This document shows, one piece after another, positions 8,532-17,571 of a stretch of 64,000 bases of DNA. How positions within the stretch are numbered: the first letter of the stretch is position 1; each line of letters opens with the position of its first letter. Source of the DNA: an uncultured Chlorobiaceae bacterium (GTDB taxonomy: Bacteria > Bacteroidota > Chlorobiia > Chlorobiales > Chlorobiaceae). The notes under the pieces are model-generated. The model ran no database searches and was not told the DNA's origin. It saw only the letters and a list, made by a program, of their open reading frames with translations. The stretch covers positions 1-64,000 of the forward strand of contig CAJEXI010000013.1 of assembly GCA_903994455.1 (NCBI GenBank), written 5' to 3'. The position numbers were made by a program, and so were the translations under genes.

Positions 8532-9470
8532 TTAAGCTCCCACCTCTGATTTTTCATGACTACTTCGCCATGAATCCGGCGCAATCCAATTGTCCTGAAA
8601 ATATCGCTTTGCCCGGAGTGCTTCCACTGTTGGAGATAGAAATACCTGCACCTGCTGCACCACATCAGCAAACGAGACCGGCAGGTATTCAAGACCAATA
8701 CGTTTTCTGAAGGCATTCCATTGCACCTGCTTCTCCTCAATGAACTCTCCGGAAAAAATTTCTTTCATCTGGACGAGCGTTGTTCCCCGTTGCGCAAACG
8801 TCTGCCTGATGGCTTCTGCGAGACTGGCACCTTCGAAGTCATACTGGCGTGAGAGCATCCAGATATCATAGAAATCTTTCATCCTGCTGTTGAGGATGCC
8901 AAGCTTAACCATCACCTCAAACTTTTCAGCAATCATGCTTTCCCTGCTATAACAGTAGAGCTCAGCCTGAGGGAAATTCAGCAATGATGGTAAAGATTCC
9001 TGTACTGGTTCAGGGTAGACCTTGTCTCCAAATCCAATATCAAGCTGGATAGTCAGTCGGGCGGCATCGAGATCACCGCGAAATCGTATGCGCAATCCTG
9101 CATAGTCCGCATCTTCCGTTATCGACTCAAAGGTGATTGATTCCGGATCGAAAACGATCCCGTCTCCTTGTTTTTCAACGGCTAAAACCTGACGGATAAT
9201 GGTCGTAATACTCTCCGGGGCGTTTCCTGTTTTGCCGAGCATATCGATATCCATTGTCGGTCTTGCCAAGGGAGCATGCCAGACTCTTAACAACAATGCC
9301 CCCTTGAGAATGAAACGATCTGCGAATGAAGAAACCGACAGACGGTAGAGAAAGCGCTCCATGGCATAGTATTGCAACAGCTCCTGAAAAGGCCTGTTTT
9401 CCTGTCGCGCCTTGTTCAGCAGCCTTTGCCTGACCGAGGCACCAATATTTTTGATCCCTTTTGCGTTCAC
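8532..9470 (-). CDS. abiEii: AbiEii-type nucleotidyltransferase toxin
   Basis: The toxin of a type IV AbiE toxin-antitoxin pair, a nucleotidyltransferase. The active-site segment is KGALLLRVW followed by RPTMDIDMLG (the G-S/A plus D-x-D signature of the fold); the later MIAEKFEVMVKLG and MKDFYDIW motifs are also typical. I chose GTG at 9470 (VNAKGIKNIG), which overlaps the AbiEi stop as GTGA, giving translational coupling and 312 residues, a normal size. A longer in-frame start at 9515 would overlap AbiEi by 49 bases and is less likely. All motif residues are present, so it appears intact. Confidence 0.88.
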   Translation of the reverse strand: MNAKGIKNIGASVRQRLLNKARQENRPFQELLQYYAMERFLYRLSVSSFADRFILKGALLLRVWHAPLARPTMDIDMLGKTGNAPESITTIIRQVLAVEKQGDGIVFDPESITFESITEDADYAGLRIRFRGDLDAARLTIQLDIGFGDKVYPEPVQESLPSLLNFPQAELYCYSRESMIAEKFEVMVKLGILNSRMKDFYDIWMLSRQYDFEGASLAEAIRQTFAQRGTTLVQMKEIFSGEFIEEKQVQWNAFRKRIGLEYLPVSFADVVQQVQVFLSPTVEALRAKRYFQDNWIAPDSWRSSHEKSEVGA

Positions 9471-10078
9471 AGCGTTGCCTCCAGATACGGTTTTATGACC
9501 GAGGCAACACGACACACCTCTGCATACTGCATGAGCGCATGCAGATTCTTTTGCATTCTCTGCCGATACAGTTTGAGCGCTTCGAGCACGATATCCATTC
9601 CGATCCTGTTTCGGAATTTGAAGCAGTCGACAAGCGTCTTTTCCGGACTGTAGATCTTCACCGGGACACCATCGAGCTGATGCGTTTCAATACCGACCTT
9701 AAAACAAGGGGGTGAAAACCGGAAAACCGTAACCGGAGGATACTCGATTCTTGGTTGTTCAGCACCTTTTTCAAGCGCAAGAGATACACTGTGTGGAACC
9801 TGAGTGGTCATTTCGTGAAAGGAGAGTGCCGAAACCAGACAAAGGACACCATTCGGAACCCTCAGTGCAACGGTCACAAGATCAGGATATTCGAGCGGTT
9901 TCCGCCCTTTGAGTTGGTAAATGCCTCGAGAAAGCTCTTCAAGCTCACCACTGTCACGAAGACTGTAAATCGTTCGGGGATGAACACCAAGACTGATCGC
10001 TTCACGGGTACGGATGAGGCCCCCCTGGGCAAGAATAAGAGCTTTGGCCTTATCTGCAACTGTACTTTGTTGTGACAT
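9467..10078 (-). CDS. abiEi: AbiEi-type antitoxin (transcriptional repressor)
   Basis: The antitoxin of the AbiE pair: an N-terminal winged helix (LILAQGGLIRTREAISLGVHP to LSRGIYQL) followed by the AbiEi C-terminal domain (VTVALRVPNGVLCLVSALSFHEMTTQ, then YSPEKTLVDCFKFRNRIG). Members of this family bind inverted repeats in their own promoter and also neutralise the toxin. It is 203 residues, first in the operon, and overlaps abiEii by four bases. A partly palindromic stretch upstream (10096-10125) is a candidate operator. Confidence 0.88.
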   Translation of the reverse strand: MSQQSTVADKAKALILAQGGLIRTREAISLGVHPRTIYSLRDSGELEELSRGIYQLKGRKPLEYPDLVTVALRVPNGVLCLVSALSFHEMTTQVPHSVSLALEKGAEQPRIEYPPVTVFRFSPPCFKVGIETHQLDGVPVKIYSPEKTLVDCFKFRNRIGMDIVLEALKLYRQRMQKNLHALMQYAEVCRVASVIKPYLEATL

Positions 10079-10095
10079 TTTTCATACGGATAGAA

Positions 10096-10125
10096 ATACC
10101 ATACATTATGCATAAGTATAGGTAT
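10096..10125. promoter_or_regulatory. Candidate AbiEi operator
   Basis: Lies 18 bases upstream of the abiEi start. Outer arms ATACC (10096-10100) and GGTAT (10121-10125) flank a perfect palindrome TTATGCATAA (10106-10115). The middle bases between arms do not pair. AbiEi proteins are known to repress their own operon through inverted repeats; assignment here is inference from position and symmetry. Confidence 0.35.
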
Positions 10126-10338
10126 ATTTATCCTAACCAACAATAGACCAGAGACGTATCGAAAAAGGCTCAGGGAAATTTTCACACCTCCTTCCTCAAC
10201 CTTTGAGCGACCTTTGAGCCGTTCACTGCAAATTACCTGAACTGGCTGAACGACATTGTATTGTTATTGCGAAAACGTATCATTACAAATGGAGCCAAGG
10301 TCTTCTCACAGTATCATGAACCTCAACTTTAAGCACTG

Positions 10339-11130
10339 ATGCTTTTCAGAGTCATGTCCGACATCCATAACGAGTTCTGGCGAGAAGAGAGCAGCGAGGA
10401 CTGGCAAGTTCCGGAACTTGAGGGGGACAATGAATCCGTGCTCATCCTTGCTGGAGATATCGGACTGCTGAGCAGAAAACAGACATGGTTCGGCTTTCTT
10501 TCGCAGTGCTCAAAGCAGTTCAGGGCTGTTTTCGTCATTGAGGGCAATCATGAATGGTATCACGGCAACATCGAGAAGCACTCCTGGCCGAACGCCATCG
10601 CCGAGCATGAATTTCACAACGTACATACCGCTCCGCTCATTTTGGAGGAGCAAAAAATCGCCATCATCGGTACAACGCTCTGGACCAACTTTTTTGGCGG
10701 CAACCCCATCGCCATGTTCGATGTCAGTCAGGGCCTGTATGACTATCGCCTGATAAAAGTCGGAGCCGATTATCACCGGTTACGGCCAGAGTACCTTCTT
10801 GCTCTTCATCACAAACAGAAAAAAAGGCTTTTTGAAGATGTCGATCACTATACGGGACTCGGATATACCGTGATTGTGGTCACCCATCACCACCCATCAA
10901 TGCAAGGAATCGCACCTTGTTACAGGAATGATCTCCTGAATGCAGCATACGTGTCAGACCTTGAAAAAGAGGTACTCTCCCATAAAATAGAGTACTGGAT
11001 CTGTGGTCACTGCCATACCGCCATGGAGTATTCAATCGGCGAGACCAGAGTGATCTGCAATCCCAAAGGATATCCTCACGAATACGGCAACGGTTTCGAT
11101 CCGCTCAAAACTCTTAACGTTCTGAGTTAA
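10339..11130 (+). CDS. Calcineurin-like metallophosphoesterase
   Basis: A 263-residue protein with the full set of metal-binding motifs of the calcineurin-like phosphoesterase fold: D-x-H as MSDIHNEF at the N-terminus, GD as LILAGDIG, GNHEW, then VVTHHHPS and GHCHTAME. It should hydrolyse a phosphoester or phosphodiester using two metal ions; the substrate cannot be read from sequence. It stands alone between the AbiE operon and the DUF1016 remnant. An ATG at 10339 is followed directly by the first strand (MLFRVMSDIH), a normal start for the family. It may be a defence-island accessory, but nothing proves that. Confidence 0.85.
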   Translation: MLFRVMSDIHNEFWREESSEDWQVPELEGDNESVLILAGDIGLLSRKQTWFGFLSQCSKQFRAVFVIEGNHEWYHGNIEKHSWPNAIAEHEFHNVHTAPLILEEQKIAIIGTTLWTNFFGGNPIAMFDVSQGLYDYRLIKVGADYHRLRPEYLLALHHKQKKRLFEDVDHYTGLGYTVIVVTHHHPSMQGIAPCYRNDLLNAAYVSDLEKEVLSHKIEYWICGHCHTAMEYSIGETRVICNPKGYPHEYGNGFDPLKTLNVLS

Positions 11131-11372
11131 CATTTGGAGATTGACCAAATGAGAGGTGTAATACCTGCGGATTGCTGAAATGTTCATGCCATACCGCATC
11201 AATTCTTGACTTATTATGTACGACCAATTTTTGAAGATGTTGTAACTCTTTTGAGTAGAATCCTTTATTATAAGCAATGCTCTTGAAGAACCGCAGCAGA
11301 TCATTGAAATGCTTGTTGGAATAGAGGAGCAAAACAAGTCAATGACCATCTTTTGAACATGGGAATAAAATT

Positions 11373-11877
11373 ATGAACATTGGACTGTCCCGTGACAACG
11401 CTTACCAGAGCCTACTGGATCGTATCTCCGAGGTTTACACTTCAGGACAAGGCCGAGCGCTGCAATCGGTCAATAACGTCATTACCGAAACCTGATGGCA
11501 AATTGGCCATGACATCGTGGAATTTGAACAGGGGCGCAAAATTCGTGCCGAGTATGGTAAAGCCCTGCTCTCTACCCTCAGTCGTGATCTCACCCTTCGT
11601 CATGGCAAAGGATTCAGCAGGAGCAACCTTATTAACATGAGGCTTCTTTACCGGAACTATCAGAAAGGTCAGAAGCCTTCTGACTTATTGAGCTGGTCGC
11701 ATCATAGGCATTATTCTTACTCGCCACAAGGATGAACTGCTCGTGGAGTATGCTACGTACAAAATGAACAGTCAGCTCTTTGTCCAGAAATATCAGCTCT
11801 ACCTGCCTGATAGGGAAGAACTTCGCAGGGAATTGGAGCTGACCCTTCGTGAAATCGCCGATGGAGGTGGCGAATGA
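11373..11877 (+). pseudogene. DUF1016 (YhcG-type PD-D/ExK nuclease) remnant
   Basis: Two pieces of one family. The N-terminal piece (11373-11702) reads SVNNVITET, an in-frame TGA at 11493, then WQIGHDIVEFEQ, AEYGKALLSTLSRDL and GFSRSNLINMRLLY, the hallmark DUF1016 N-terminal domain, ending LLSWSHH. The C-terminal piece (about 11702-11877) in another frame reads GIILTRHKDELLVEYATYKMNSQLFVQK..LP, the family C-terminus. The central part, including most of the nuclease core, is deleted. It overlaps the following hsdS fragment by ATGA. DUF1016 genes commonly accompany type I restriction loci. Confidence 0.8.
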
Positions 11878-12161
11878 TAAGGCCAGGATACAAGCGGACT
11901 GGGGCAGGGGTGATTCCTGAGGATTGGGAGGTATCTGCTATTGGCAACAAGGCAGAGAAAGTTGGAAGTGGGATTACACCTACAGGTGGCCAACGTGTTT
12001 ACCGAAATGAAGGCCGCCCTTTTATACGTAGTCAAAATATTGGCTGGGGAAACCTGTTGCTGGATGACGTGGCAATCATTGATGATGCAATACATTTCAC
12101 TTTCCCCGAAACAGAAATTCAGTTGGAAGATGTATTTTTGAACATTATCGGCATCCAATAA
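11874..12161 (+). pseudogene. Truncated hsdS (N-terminal recognition region only)
   Basis: A 95-residue frame with the start of a type I specificity subunit: GYKRTGAGVIPEDWEVSAIG, a common HsdS opening, then NEGRPFIRSQNIGWGNLL and LEDVFLNI. A normal HsdS of about 400 residues continues with a TGASIG-like segment exactly where this one stops (IIGIQ, stop). The rest of the gene is gone: the next feature is the convergent res gene. Together with the DUF1016 remnant it marks the ruins of a second type I locus. Confidence 0.75.
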
Positions 12162-12219
12162 TCCTTAACGTGCGATTTCTTCCGAATTCTGAAACCACCC
12201 CGGCTCCTACTTGAAAGGG

Positions 12220-14901
12220 TTAGTCTCTGAACAACAACAACCCCTTCAAGGTCATGTTTACAGCAATCTTATCATGCGGGATAAGGAGATAAATCCACGA
12301 CTTGCCATCATGTGTTTTGGCAAAATCAGACGCATTCTTGCACCATTGTACCGCCGCCGCTTTTTTGGCAAGTACATCAGGAGCCTCCATCTCCTTTCGT
12401 GCCTTTGGCTCCAACATGTAGATAGCATCATCCGTTTCAGCCACAAAATCAGGCTGATACTCCTGCTCCCCTGTAGAAGAACGATAATAAATTTCAAACT
12501 GCCCTCGTGCAGGCCGAAACCACTTTGTTGCTTCACGCTCCAGAATGACGGAGACTTGCCGTTCAGTATCAGAATCAAACTTCTGCACCGGATAAAGGCA
12601 TTTTGAAAACCCACCAAACAGATACTTTGCCATGTTGCTTTTGTCATCAGGAGCATACCGATAATCCAAGGCTGAATCTTTTCCGTTAACGCTATAAGCA
12701 CTCTCTTTCAGTGGCACAAACCCGCACTTCACCACAATGTCATAGGCCGTATCACTTTCCCAATAATGCTCTTGCATTTGAGCATGAACAAAGTGGGCAA
12801 CATCCTTCTGGTGGTATCTCAGAATTTTACCAATCTCGACCTCTTCAAGATAGCTCTTGAAATGTACAACCACCTGTTGCGCCAAGCCATAAAGAAGGTC
12901 TGCATGATCATCATAAGAAACGTCATCAAAGTCAATCAACCCATTAACGATATAATCCTCAAGCCGAACCTCATCAATCTCTTCGCCACCAAACCCTACA
13001 ACCTGATGTTCACCCGTACGGAGATATTGAATCCACAACTCATCTTCAGGCGGCTGATACTTGAGGTTTTCCAGTTGAAGTTTGAAAGAGTTGAAACCAG
13101 AACAAACCTCACCCTTCGGCGCAACCAGAATACGGGGAATATCTATGGACTGTTCCTGCACCAAAATGGCAGTTTTTTTAACAATAGCAGCGATATCAAG
13201 TTTCTCTGCAACAACGCCCAGCTCATACTGTGCAGGTTGATAAGCCGCATCAACTTGACTCGAAACCACATCCAATACCTTCTGATCCTGAAGATTGCTG
13301 ATACTTGGAAGAACCCCAACATCACTGCCAACCTTCCTGATTGCTTCATAGGCAAGTTGCGCAACCTTCTGCTCTTCCGGTGTACTGAAAACAGATACTT
13401 TGCTCGATGGGGCCGATTGCATAGTGTTCGATACCTGTTGCGGCTTAATCCCCAGTTGCGATGAAAGGTTTGATTGCGAAACGACCGTCACAGCACCCCT
13501 CCGCAGCTCATCGGGGTCAAGAATGATCTGCTGCAAACAAATGGCAGAATCAGGCCGTTGAGCCTCATCAACAATCTCCTGAAACCGGTCATGAGCAACA
13601 ATATTCAATCGGTCAACAGCGGGAACACCTGTCCGCCGACCATAGGGCAAGCGCAAACCGCGCCCGATTGACTGCTCAATCAATATCCGAGCATTGGCCG
13701 CTCGTAAAGGCACAATGGTATACAGATTGGTAACGTCCCAACCTTCCTTCAGCATATTAACGTGAATAACTATTTCCGTCGGCTCATCAGTGCTTTCCAC
13801 GGCAAGCAGACGCTGAACCATCACATCCTCCTTCTCGCCGGTCATACTCGAATCCACCTGAATGACATGCTCTTTATACCGCCCTTCAAAAAAATCGGTT
13901 GACTGTATAAGCGCCAGTAACTGCCCAGCATGAGTAGTATCCCTTGCAATAACAAGAACAAACGGCTTCACAATCCGGTTGCCGGTTTCACGAGCATAGG
14001 TTTCCAACTCAACCTTTGTGCCCTCATGCAATCGGATACCATCTTCAAGTTTCAGCTTCTCCAAAGCCTCCAGCGACATTCCCGCCGAACTGAAATTCTT
14101 GCGTGTCACAACGGCAGGCTCTTTCACAAAACCATCTTCCATTGCCTTTGCCAACGGATAGCTCAGCACAACATTCTTGAAGGGTATCGGCCCCTTCGTC
14201 GTTTCCATAAATGGGGTAGCGGTCAGCTCTAGACCAAAAACAGGTTTCAGTTCATTAAGGGCACGAACACCCGCTGAAGCACGGTAACGGTGCGACTCAT
14301 CCATCAACAGAACAAGGTCAGGCAACGCAGCCAGGTAATCGAAATAGCTTTGCCCGATATATTCTGCCAACCGCTTTATACGGGGCAGTCTACCGCCCCT
14401 CACTTCGGAGTTGATTTTCGAGATGTTAAAAATGTTGATCTTGCAGCGCAGCGTTTGATCGAACAGGTTCCCTGCCAATTGCTGATAATCATCACCGGTA
14501 ATAATTGCAGGAGGAGCAATAGAGAACTCAGCAATACCCTTGAACACATATTTAGGCGTATTGGGTGTAAAATCGGCAATGAGCTTGTTATAGATGGTCA
14601 GGTTTGGAGCCAGCACAAAGAAATTATTGAGCCCATGCGCCAGATGCAGGTAAGAGATGAATGCACCCATCAGCCTTGTTTTACCAACTCCTGTAGCAAG
14701 AGCAAAGCAGAGCGACGGGAACTCACGCTCAAAGTCAGTAACAGTTGGATATTCTGATTTGATGATCTTCAAGGCTGCCACGAGGTTACTGCTCTTGTGC
14801 GGTGGCACAATCTCCGTCACCCGGTCAAGAATTTCCAGTGAACGCCGTTGCGGTTCACGAAGTGACAAGCGCCCAGAGATGGAGTTAACGTGACGGTTCA
14901 T
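12220..14901 (-). CDS. res: Type III restriction enzyme Res subunit (helicase/nuclease)
   Basis: The restriction subunit of a type III restriction-modification enzyme, active with Mod. The SF2 helicase core shows Walker A ALATGVGKT, motif II LLMDESHR, and LELTATPF; SIGRGLRLPYG matches motif VI. Near the C-terminus the PD-ExK-like nuclease motif reads EYQPDFVAE then YMLEPKA, with proline replacing one residue of the usual E-x-K (E-P-K, still conforming). 893 residues. It starts three bases after the 177-residue membrane protein and is the last gene of a tight mod-membrane protein-res operon. Confidence 0.9.
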   Translation of the reverse strand: MNRHVNSISGRLSLREPQRRSLEILDRVTEIVPPHKSSNLVAALKIIKSEYPTVTDFEREFPSLCFALATGVGKTRLMGAFISYLHLAHGLNNFFVLAPNLTIYNKLIADFTPNTPKYVFKGIAEFSIAPPAIITGDDYQQLAGNLFDQTLRCKINIFNISKINSEVRGGRLPRIKRLAEYIGQSYFDYLAALPDLVLLMDESHRYRASAGVRALNELKPVFGLELTATPFMETTKGPIPFKNVVLSYPLAKAMEDGFVKEPAVVTRKNFSSAGMSLEALEKLKLEDGIRLHEGTKVELETYARETGNRIVKPFVLVIARDTTHAGQLLALIQSTDFFEGRYKEHVIQVDSSMTGEKEDVMVQRLLAVESTDEPTEIVIHVNMLKEGWDVTNLYTIVPLRAANARILIEQSIGRGLRLPYGRRTGVPAVDRLNIVAHDRFQEIVDEAQRPDSAICLQQIILDPDELRRGAVTVVSQSNLSSQLGIKPQQVSNTMQSAPSSKVSVFSTPEEQKVAQLAYEAIRKVGSDVGVLPSISNLQDQKVLDVVSSQVDAAYQPAQYELGVVAEKLDIAAIVKKTAILVQEQSIDIPRILVAPKGEVCSGFNSFKLQLENLKYQPPEDELWIQYLRTGEHQVVGFGGEEIDEVRLEDYIVNGLIDFDDVSYDDHADLLYGLAQQVVVHFKSYLEEVEIGKILRYHQKDVAHFVHAQMQEHYWESDTAYDIVVKCGFVPLKESAYSVNGKDSALDYRYAPDDKSNMAKYLFGGFSKCLYPVQKFDSDTERQVSVILEREATKWFRPARGQFEIYYRSSTGEQEYQPDFVAETDDAIYMLEPKARKEMEAPDVLAKKAAAVQWCKNASDFAKTHDGKSWIYLLIPHDKIAVNMTLKGLLLFRD

Positions 14902-14904
14902 GGA

Positions 14905-15438
14905 TTACCCTATATTGAGGTATTTGTGTTTGATCTGGTCAATTTCGTTGACAATCACGATTGCTGCTTGTTGATTAGCTTCCTTTTCTATTTTGAGTTC
15001 ACTATTACGCGCAACAATAGATGCGAGGAATTCTGATGAACGATCATTTGCCTGAAGCAGGCTCTCTAAGAGATTGTGTAACTTATTCTCTTCAGTCAAT
15101 AGAGAACGGAGCATCCTGATTGATTCTTTAGCAACCAATACTTTTTCATGCTCCCGTCCAAATCCCGAAGCTGGGTCGAACAGATAGTTGATGTTTTGGA
15201 AATGCTCTGCCAGTAAACCAGCTTGAGAAACTTTTCGCGCTTTTTCAGCCTCTTTCGCAGATACCTCTGCTGCTTCGGCAGACTTTTCTGCGGCATCCGC
15301 TGATCGATTTGCATTTATTGCTGCCTTTCTGCCCAAAAACAATGACCATAAAGAAATCGCAATCGCAATGACTGTACCAATACCCTGTAAAGCTGCCGCC
15401 CAATCGGTTCCGAAAATCTTGACGGTTTCGTTGTTCAT
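14905..15438 (-). CDS. Membrane-anchored coiled-coil protein within type III RM operon
   Basis: Not a recognised family. A single hydrophobic segment near residues 15-36 (ALQGIGTVIAIAISLWSLFL) is followed by an alanine/lysine/glutamate-rich coiled coil (about 40-75, AADAAEKSAEAAEVSAKEA-type) and a mainly helical C-terminal half. It is separated by three bases from mod upstream and three bases from res downstream, so it is almost certainly co-translated with them. The topology suggests a short N-terminal exterior, one membrane pass and a cytoplasmic helical body. Role is unknown: it might place the restriction complex at the membrane or act as a separate effector; both are speculation. Confidence 0.8.
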   Translation of the reverse strand: MNNETVKIFGTDWAAALQGIGTVIAIAISLWSLFLGRKAAINANRSADAAEKSAEAAEVSAKEAEKARKVSQAGLLAEHFQNINYLFDPASGFGREHEKVLVAKESIRMLRSLLTEENKLHNLLESLLQANDRSSEFLASIVARNSELKIEKEANQQAAIVIVNEIDQIKHKYLNIG

Positions 15439-15441
15439 AGT

Positions 15442-17085
15442 TTAAACTTCCTGATCGTCAAACAAACTTGGGTGTGAAAATTTTTTCTGCGACTTTTCCT
15501 CTTCCCGTTGCGACATTGGCAGGTTCTGTACCTTCAGTGAATAATCATCATGCCCCCATTCGCATTTAGAAAGAACTGTACTGGGTATTCGTTTGACTGT
15601 AAGATTAGTGAAACGCTCAGGGTTGCCACGGAAGGCAGCGCAAAGAACAAGCAAAGATCGTTCAGTGCCAACATCTTCGCTCAAAGCCTGAAGCTGATCG
15701 GCTCCAAGAGTCTGCGTTGTGATATAGATGAAATCGCGCTCAGTTGAATGGCCTTGTTGCCAGTATAGTGTATCACTTGGTGCATAGCTGAACCCCTCCA
15801 ACTTGCAAAGAGCTTCCGCCAACTGCGCCGCGTTATACTCCTTGCTGATAACCCAATTGCCCCATTTATCTTTTTCAAGCAGAGAAGGCGCAATTCGGTA
15901 ATAACGAAACCCCCCGCCACCCTTCCAGCCTGTAGCTTCCGTTACACCGCCTTTATCCTCCCCATCAATAACTTTTTGCAGGCGTGGAATGATGTGAGTG
16001 TGACAATGCTCTCCCAACTCTACCATAATCCACCGCCGCCCCATTTTGTGGGCGACTGCTCCAGTTGTACCGGAACCCGCAAAGGAGTCGAGAATGTATT
16101 CTCCCTCACCAGTTGTGAGATAAATAATCCTCTCCAACAATCTCTCAGGTTTTGGAGTATCGAAAGCATTTGCTGCACCAAACAGTTCATTAATCTCTTT
16201 TTTTGCCTCTTGATTGTGACCTACCTCGCTGTTTGGCCACCAACTCCACGCATTCTGGCCTTCCCTTTCAGATAAATAAGTTTTTTTTCGTGGCACTCCC
16301 TTACCATCTTTTCCAAACCAAATCCGCCCAGCACGAATTTCCGCCTCCATCCGTTCTTTCGTGAACCTCCAACACAAACTGCTTGGTAACTCAATGATGC
16401 GACCAGTCGGAGTTGTTAAAATATAAAACTGATTGGGGGTGGCGTGCCCCGCCTGAGCAGTGCAGTCTGTCGATGCCCAAGGCCCCCTTGGGTCGTCGTC
16501 TGGATTTTTAAAATCTTTGCGACGCCCAATACTTATTGGAAGCTGTTTAAATGGTAGTTGATCTTTATTTTTCTGATAAACAAGGATGGAATCATGTGCA
16601 CCACCAAGACGCAAACGATTGTCAGGAGATATTCTTTTCTGCCAAACAACATTACTAACAAAATTCTTCCGGCCAAAAATTTCATCACACATTACCTTGA
16701 GATAGTGCGCCTCGTTGTCGTCAATGGTAATCCAAATTGAACCGTCATTGGAAAGAAGGTTTCGCAAAATCTCAAGCCGATCGCGCATGAGGCCAAGCCA
16801 GATAGAGTGTTCAACACCATCATCATAATGGGTAAAGGCTGAACCGGTGTTATAAGGAGGGTCAATAAAGATACACTTCACCTTGCCCGAAAACTCCTGC
16901 TCCAAAGCTTTCAGGGCAAGCAGGTTATCCCCAAAAATCAGCCGGTTATCAAAAATATCCTTATCCGTTACGCGATGCTTGGCATGATACGACCTCGCCA
17001 CATCCTCAAGCAAAATCCTCGGCTCCAGCTTTGGCCGTTTATCCTTTCCAATCCACGTCAATTCAAGTTTTTGCTTGTTGGTCAT
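15442..17085 (-). CDS. mod: Type III DNA methyltransferase Mod subunit
   Basis: An adenine-type DNA methyltransferase with catalytic motif DPPYNTG (near residue 76) before the S-adenosylmethionine motif LDSFAGSGTTGAVAHK (near residue 337), the order of the beta class typical of type III Mod proteins. Recognition residues should lie between these motifs. About 547 residues. The C-terminal part (from about 440) is less conserved. It is the first gene of a three-gene operon with 3-base gaps. The ribosome site is weak (GAAAAGACTGGT before ATG). No simple repeat tract that would suggest phase variation was seen in the coding sequence. Confidence 0.92.
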   Translation of the reverse strand: MTNKQKLELTWIGKDKRPKLEPRILLEDVARSYHAKHRVTDKDIFDNRLIFGDNLLALKALEQEFSGKVKCIFIDPPYNTGSAFTHYDDGVEHSIWLGLMRDRLEILRNLLSNDGSIWITIDDNEAHYLKVMCDEIFGRKNFVSNVVWQKRISPDNRLRLGGAHDSILVYQKNKDQLPFKQLPISIGRRKDFKNPDDDPRGPWASTDCTAQAGHATPNQFYILTTPTGRIIELPSSLCWRFTKERMEAEIRAGRIWFGKDGKGVPRKKTYLSEREGQNAWSWWPNSEVGHNQEAKKEINELFGAANAFDTPKPERLLERIIYLTTGEGEYILDSFAGSGTTGAVAHKMGRRWIMVELGEHCHTHIIPRLQKVIDGEDKGGVTEATGWKGGGGFRYYRIAPSLLEKDKWGNWVISKEYNAAQLAEALCKLEGFSYAPSDTLYWQQGHSTERDFIYITTQTLGADQLQALSEDVGTERSLLVLCAAFRGNPERFTNLTVKRIPSTVLSKCEWGHDDYSLKVQNLPMSQREEEKSQKKFSHPSLFDDQEV

Positions 17086-17571
17086 ACCAGTCTTTTCAAC
17101 ATAATAATCCGTTATCGTATTTCAAGGTAAACCCTGTTCGCTCAATAATACAGCTTTCCGGCAAAAGTTTTCCAAAACCTGACTTACTCTTTTCAAAAAC
17201 AAATGGTGTGAAACATCTTTCGGCCATTTATTTTGTCGCCCTCTCTCATTTTGGCCTGCGAAGTTTAATCTCGGCTATTGAATTTTACAGTTCATTGTAA
17301 CCCTTGGGGTCTGTTCACGAACCGCAAAAAATATCACGTCAAGAGATTAAGCGAGATCGTAAAATATTTCAATATTATGTGTTATACGAAACATCTGTTA
17401 CTCTTATTAGACCTTAAGGTACTGCCGCCTTAGATCAGAATTGAGTAGTTTCGTTTTAAATAATTATTTCGCTATCCTTTAAAGGATCAGATAAGCTTCT
17501 GCATAAATACATCTATACCGATATAAAACGCTTACCACACTTTAATCTCCCAATTCTGAGGCGACACCAAA
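17086..17571. other. Intergenic region between divergent defence loci
   Basis: 486 bases between mod (leftward) and the GmrSD-like gene (rightward), so it should hold both promoters. It is AT-rich, especially 17330-17560. A small frame at 17031-17300 shows no recognisable motif. No tandem repeat or clear hairpin was found. Confidence 0.5.

Noticed and set aside
11114-11332. Minus-strand frame after the phosphoesterase gene
   Set aside because: No motif, no ribosome site and partial overlap with the end of the phosphoesterase; cannot be supported as a gene.
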